From Bdellovibrionales bacterium (lineage in GTDB: Bacteria; Bdellovibrionota; UBA1018): DNA of 10,254 nt. The notes beneath the pieces were generated by a model, which saw nothing but the letters and a program-made list of their open reading frames with translations, did not search any database and was not told the origin of the DNA. The DNA lies in NCBI GenBank assembly GCA_018968995.1, contig JAGWZD010000041.1, positions 1 through 10,254 on the forward strand. The letters are read 5' to 3'. This document shows, in pieces, positions 6,966 through 10,254 of this stretch. Positions within the stretch are counted from its first letter, which is position 1, and every line of letters starts with the position of its first letter. The translations under genes were made by a program, and so were the position numbers.

Positions 6966-7715
6966 TCATCGTTCGGTTAATATCCTTGGTCCTTCAGGAG
7001 TAATCGCCACAGTATGTTCGAAGTGTGCAGACAGTGAGCGGTCCGCAGTCACTGCAGTCCAACCATCCGATAATACTCGAACTTCATGACTTCCAGCATT
7101 GATCATGGGCTCAATCGCCAAGACCATGCCTTCCTTTAGAGCCAAACCCTTCCCACGCGGACCGAAGTTGGGAACTTGCGGTTCTTCGTGTAAAGCCCTG
7201 CCAATTCCGTGGCCGACGAACTCCCGTACCACACCGTATCCGAAGCCTTCAACATAATTTTGGATGGCATTTCCAATGTCAAAAATGCGGTTTCCAGCCC
7301 GGGTTTGCTCAATTCCCCGACGAAGAGACTCCTCGGTTACCTCAAGCAGCTTTCGAGCCTCCACGGAGACGTCCCCAACCGGTACGGTTCGAGCGGAGTC
7401 CCCAAACCACCCCTCCCGAATGACCCCAAAGTCCATACCGACGATGTCGCCGGACTTCAGAATCCTCTTTTTGGAGGGTATTCCATGGACCACCTCATCG
7501 TTTACCGAGATGCAAACACAAGCTGGAAAACCATGATATCCCTTGAAAGCCGGAATCACTCCAAGGTCCTTGCAGCGAGACTCCGCAAATCGATCTAGCT
7601 CGCCAGTGGAGATTCCAGGCTCGACCATCTCGCACATCTCCCACAGAATGGTCGCGACGACATGCCCAGCCTTCCTCATTAAATCAATTTCACGTGTAGA
7701 CTTCAGTTGAATCAT
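6966..7715 (-). CDS. map: Methionine aminopeptidase, type I
   Basis: This enzyme removes the initiator methionine from new proteins with a two-metal active site. From the ATG at 7715 the product has 249 aa and begins MIQLKSTREIDLMRKAG, as expected for the family. The TTG at 7724 would overlap the adk stop but adds three non-conserved residues. The metal ligands are all present: Asp95 (GMDFG), Asp106 (FGDSAR), His169 (VGHGIG), Glu202 (AIEPM) and Glu233 (FEHTV), each two positions before its E. coli equivalent. The substrate-binding His77 (VVHGIP) and His176 are also kept. The start lies 5 nt after adk, with only a weak AGG upstream, which suggests coupling. A terminator-like hairpin follows the stop. 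Confidence 0.98.
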   Translation of the reverse strand: MIQLKSTREIDLMRKAGHVVATILWEMCEMVEPGISTGELDRFAESRCKDLGVIPAFKGYHGFPACVCISVNDEVVHGIPSKKRILKSGDIVGMDFGVIREGWFGDSARTVPVGDVSVEARKLLEVTEESLRRGIEQTRAGNRIFDIGNAIQNYVEGFGYGVVREFVGHGIGRALHEEPQVPNFGPRGKGLALKEGMVLAIEPMINAGSHEVRVLSDGWTAVTADRSLSAHFEHTVAITPEGPRILTER

Positions 7716-7720
7716 TAAAA

Positions 7721-8368
7721 TCAACCTGAACTAAGAAGACGCCTAAGAGACGTATAAACTGTGTCCGGGGTCTGAGTCGCGTCGAGAGGCTCCAGAATCC
7801 CCTTCTCTCGATAGTAGTTCTCCAAGGGAGAGGTCTGATCGTGATAGACGGCTAATCGCTTAAGAATCACATCCTCACGATCGTCTTCTCTTTGGACAAG
7901 CTGGCTTGAACACTGATCGCAGACATCTGGCTTTCGTGGACGCATCGTCTCCACGTGATACATGGCGCCACACTTGAGACACGTACGACGGCCGGTGAGT
8001 CTCGACACTAAGACTCGATCAGCAATCTCAAACAGAACTGCCGCCTGTACCTGAAGCCCCTCACCACGCAACAGAGCATCCAAAGCCTGAGCCTGCGGGA
8101 TAGTTCGTGGAAAGCCGTCTAAAATAAAACCTGACTGACAGTCTGACTCAGCGATTCGCTCGCGAATCAGGCCAATCACGACCTCATCGGGAACCAGTGA
8201 TCCCTTGGACATAAACTCTTGGGCGGACTTTCCAAGTTCAGTACCGGAAGCAATCGCCTTACGCAGCATATCACCGGTGGATAACTGGGGAATTCGCTTG
8301 TCTGCTGAGAACCGCTTTGCCTGAGTGCCTTTACCTGATCCAGGCGGTCCCAAAAATACAAGAATCAT
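7721..8368 (-). CDS. adk: Adenylate kinase with zinc-binding LID
   Basis: Adenylate kinase interconverts ATP + AMP and two ADP in the cytoplasm. The 215-aa product opens MILVFLGPPGSGKGTQAKRF; the P-loop GPPGSGKGT spans residues 7-15. The AMP-binding segment LSTGDMLR follows, and FILDGFPRT is at 81-89. The long-form LID domain carries Cys130, Cys133, Cys150 and Cys153 (CLKC and CDQC), the structural zinc set seen in Gram-positive and many other bacterial enzymes but not in E. coli. The ATG overlaps the secY stop as ATGA, and there is no strong Shine-Dalgarno site, so translation probably depends on ribosomes finishing secY. Confidence 0.99.
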   Translation of the reverse strand: MILVFLGPPGSGKGTQAKRFSADKRIPQLSTGDMLRKAIASGTELGKSAQEFMSKGSLVPDEVVIGLIRERIAESDCQSGFILDGFPRTIPQAQALDALLRGEGLQVQAAVLFEIADRVLVSRLTGRRTCLKCGAMYHVETMRPRKPDVCDQCSSQLVQREDDREDVILKRLAVYHDQTSPLENYYREKGILEPLDATQTPDTVYTSLRRLLSSG

Positions 8369-9666
8369 GTGTAGGCAGACCGTCCCCTCACTCGAGTATG
8401 TTTCATGAATCCTTCATAATTTCGTGTGAGCAAAAAGGTTTCGATTTGAGCAACCGTGTCCATCGCTACGCCCACCAAAATCAGAACGCTAGTTCCACCA
8501 AAACTAAATGGCACTTTCAAAAACTGAGACACTAGAGTTGGTAAAATACAAACAGCTGAAATATACACTGCGCCACCCAAAGTGATCCGCGATACCACAT
8601 AATCTATGTACTCCGCAGTTGCCTGACCTGGACGAATTCCAGGAATAAATCCTCCAGACTTCTTGAGGTTCTCTGAAATATCATCGGTCTTAAAAGTCAC
8701 TGCAGTGTAGAAATACGCGAAAAAGATAATCAGACCCACAAAGAGCACATCATACAGCAGTCCCCCTGGCTGAATCTGACCACTAATCGCTTGCATCCAA
8801 GCAAATGGAGCAAACGTAGCAATAGTTGCAGGGAACATTAAAAGAGAGGAGGCAAAAATGGGTGGAATCACTCCGGTAGTGTTCACCTTCACCGGAAGGT
8901 GCGAGCTCTGACCACCATAAACTCTGCGCCCAACAATACGCTTGGCGTACTGCACTGGGATTCGACGTGCTCCTCGCTCTACATAAATAATCGCAAAAAA
9001 CGTGAGAAGAATAATCAGACCCACCAACACAATTCGGAAAAAGGACAACTCACCTGAGCGATAGAGAGCTAGCGTGCTGCCAAAGCCCGAAGGAATGCCA
9101 GCAGCAATCCCTGCAAAAATAATTAAAGACATCCCATTTCCGATGCCTCGTTCAGACATCTGCTCGCCCAACCACATCAAGAACATGGTTCCCGAAGTTA
9201 GCGTCAAAACGGTGAAAAATTTAAACCAGGGGCCGGGATTTAGGACCACAGGTGGGTTTGTATGCTCTAAACCCTTTGCCATTGCCCATCCCTGAATGAC
9301 ACACAAAACGACGGTGCCATATCGAGTGTACTGGGTAATCTTCTTTCGACCTTGTTCGCCCTCTTTTTGTAGCTCCTGAAAATACGGAAAAACCACCGTC
9401 AGAAGTTGCGCAATAATGGAAGCACTGATGTACGGCATGACCCCAAGAGCAAAAATACTAAACTTCTGAAGGGCTCCTCCACTAAAGAGGTTAAACACTC
9501 CGAATATGGTGCCTTTCATATTGGCGAAGACCTGCTCCAAAGCGGCGCTATCCACACCGGGAGTCGGAACGTGAACGCCGATCCGATAAACAGCCAAGGT
9601 CACCAAAACGAACAAGATTCGTTTCCGCAGTTCCGGAATTTTTACAATACCTTCAGCTCCAGCCAT
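8365..9666 (-). CDS. secY: Preprotein translocase channel subunit SecY
   Basis: SecY forms the inner-membrane channel for secreted and membrane proteins, with SecE and SecG and driven by SecA or the ribosome. At 433 aa it has the normal length and ten hydrophobic spans. Visible motifs are the N-terminal PELRKRILFVLVTLAVYRIG, then VHVPTPG before the plug region, FSIFALGVMPYISASIIAQL (TM2), GNGMSLIIFAGI, ERGARRIPVQYAKR after TM6, GVIPPIFASSLLMFPA (TM7), and the C5 loop GFIPGIRPGQ with the SecA-contact arginine. The ATG has GGAGG 10 nt upstream. A terminator-like hairpin lies between rplO and this gene, so secY-adk-map may be expressed below the level of the upstream ribosomal genes. Confidence 0.99.
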   Translation of the reverse strand: MAGAEGIVKIPELRKRILFVLVTLAVYRIGVHVPTPGVDSAALEQVFANMKGTIFGVFNLFSGGALQKFSIFALGVMPYISASIIAQLLTVVFPYFQELQKEGEQGRKKITQYTRYGTVVLCVIQGWAMAKGLEHTNPPVVLNPGPWFKFFTVLTLTSGTMFLMWLGEQMSERGIGNGMSLIIFAGIAAGIPSGFGSTLALYRSGELSFFRIVLVGLIILLTFFAIIYVERGARRIPVQYAKRIVGRRVYGGQSSHLPVKVNTTGVIPPIFASSLLMFPATIATFAPFAWMQAISGQIQPGGLLYDVLFVGLIIFFAYFYTAVTFKTDDISENLKKSGGFIPGIRPGQATAEYIDYVVSRITLGGAVYISAVCILPTLVSQFLKVPFSFGGTSVLILVGVAMDTVAQIETFLLTRNYEGFMKHTRVRGRSAYT

Positions 9667-9682
9667 GATTCAGTATGCCTCC

Positions 9683-9722
9683 AAAGAAAAACGCCCCCTT
9701 CAAACTACGTTGAAAAGGGGCG
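9683..9722 (-). terminator. Terminator-like hairpin between rplO and secY
   Basis: On the minus strand a stem of CGCCCC with GGGGCG extends through a small bulge into TTCAA with TTGAA, around a loop near 9706 (stem-loop 9692-9722). The sequence TTTTTCTTT follows (9683-9691). This is the form of an intrinsic terminator. It ends only 16 nt before the secY start and overlaps the approach to its ribosome site GGAGG, which leaves little room for a promoter. I therefore read it as an attenuator or partial terminator within the operon. Confidence 0.7.
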
Positions 9723-9739
9723 CTATTCAATCCGTTCCC

Positions 9740-9780
9740 TGATGCAAGGCTACTCTGGAAATCCAGACCTCCTTGCATCA
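9740..9780 (-). repeat. Large compound stem-loop after rplO
   Basis: A perfect 10-bp inverted repeat (TGATGCAAGG at 9740-9749, CCTTGCATCA at 9771-9780) encloses a second inverted repeat (TCTGGA at 9754-9759, TCCAGA at 9762-9767). The result is a long stem with an asymmetric internal loop of 4 and 3 nt and an apical AAAT-type loop. It begins 5 nt past the rplO stop. No T-run follows it directly, so it is not a terminator by itself. It could be an RNase processing or mRNA-stabilising element, a protein-binding RNA, or a dispersed palindromic repeat. Confidence 0.65.
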
Positions 9781-9785
9781 CACGA

Positions 9786-10254
9786 TTACTTCTTTGCCTT
9801 GGTCTTGCGGGGTTGAGCGCCTGGAATAGGCAGAAGCTCAAATGATCCACCCTTGGCTTTAATCTTTTCCTGAGCCGCCGCACTGATGCGATGAGCCTTT
9901 ACGTGTACAGCCTTTTCAAGCGTGCCCGTTGCTAGAACGGTGAGACGGTCAAAACGACCCTTTACCACTCCAGCTAGTGTCTCAAGGCTTACTTCCTTCA
10001 ATGCCAATGCATTTAATTCAGAAAGGTTTAAAACGCATTGAGTGCGTCGGTTACCATTCTTGAATCCGCGCTTCGGAATACGACGATAAAGCGGCATCTG
10101 ACCGCCTTCAAAGCCAGGTCGAACGCTTCCACCGGAGCGAGCCAACTGACCTTTATCACCTTTTCCTGAGGTCATACCATGACCGGAACCAGCACCTCGA
10201 CCTAAACGCTTGCGGCGATGGGTTGCTCCTGGGTGGGCTTTAATCGTGTTTAAC
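9786..10254 (-). CDS. rplO: 50S ribosomal protein L15, start codon at window edge
   Basis: L15 is a late-assembling large-subunit protein. Reading back from the window edge gives LNTIKAHPGATHRRKRLGRG, then AGSGHGMTSGKGDKGQ, the standard glycine- and arginine-rich N-terminus. The codon before Leu has only its last base, G, at 10254, which fits an ATG cut by the edge; the complete protein would be about 156 aa. The internal ATG at 10175 is not the start. Other family stretches are RPGFEGGQMPLYRRIPKRGF and the C-terminal part with ISAAAQEKIKAKGGSFELLP. Its downstream spacer of 119 nt carries two stem-loops before secY. Confidence 0.98.
   Translation of the reverse strand, partial: LNTIKAHPGATHRRKRLGRGAGSGHGMTSGKGDKGQLARSGGSVRPGFEGGQMPLYRRIPKRGFKNGNRRTQCVLNLSELNALALKEVSLETLAGVVKGRFDRLTVLATGTLEKAVHVKAHRISAAAQEKIKAKGGSFELLPIPGAQPRKTKAKK

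Noticed and set aside
9705..9725. Promoter upstream of secY with TTGAAT, a 17-nt spacer and TAGTTT
   Set aside because: The -10 element matches only 3 of 6 consensus bases and both boxes are part of the terminator-like hairpin region.

Overview
The window looks chromosomal, from a Gram-negative bacterium of moderate GC content. The run rplO-secY-adk-map-infA-rpmJ-rpsM-rpsK-rpsD-rpoA-rplQ is the distal spc operon joined to the alpha operon. The N-terminus of RpoA ([10 protein letters not shown], then [14 protein letters not shown]) resembles the old 'Deltaproteobacteria' (Myxococcota, Bdellovibrionota and relatives) more than gamma-proteobacteria. I favour a Bdellovibrionota-like organism, but only tentatively.

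Layout. Positions 1-1994, + strand: the 3' part of an HNH endonuclease gene, then a divergent ECF-like sigma factor and a membrane anti-sigma factor that overlap by ATGA. Positions 1999-3165, - strand: a gene for a secreted protein of unknown function with six cysteines, meeting the anti-sigma gene tail to tail with 4 bp between them. Positions 3190-3227: a strong intrinsic terminator that closes the ribosomal operon. Positions 3252-10254, - strand: the operon itself, with rplO cut at the right edge, apparently inside its start codon. No stretch over 300 bases lacks a gene. I see no tRNA, rRNA, CRISPR array, insertion sequence or attachment site.

How the genes work together. The operon makes ribosomal proteins L15, L36, S13, S11, S4 and L17, initiation factor IF-1, the RNA polymerase alpha subunit, the SecY channel, adenylate kinase and methionine aminopeptidase. 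S4, L36 and adenylate kinase all keep zinc-binding cysteine sets. The + strand pair looks like an envelope-signalling module in which a membrane zinc-finger anti-sigma factor holds a sigma-like protein.

The most notable unexplained structure is a set of terminator-like hairpins inside the operon. One sits between rplO and secY together with a second large stem-loop, and another sits between map and infA. They bracket exactly the three non-ribosomal genes secY-adk-map. I found no wholly new system. The bracketing hairpins, the diverged sigma/anti-sigma pair and the unknown secreted protein deserve the closest look.
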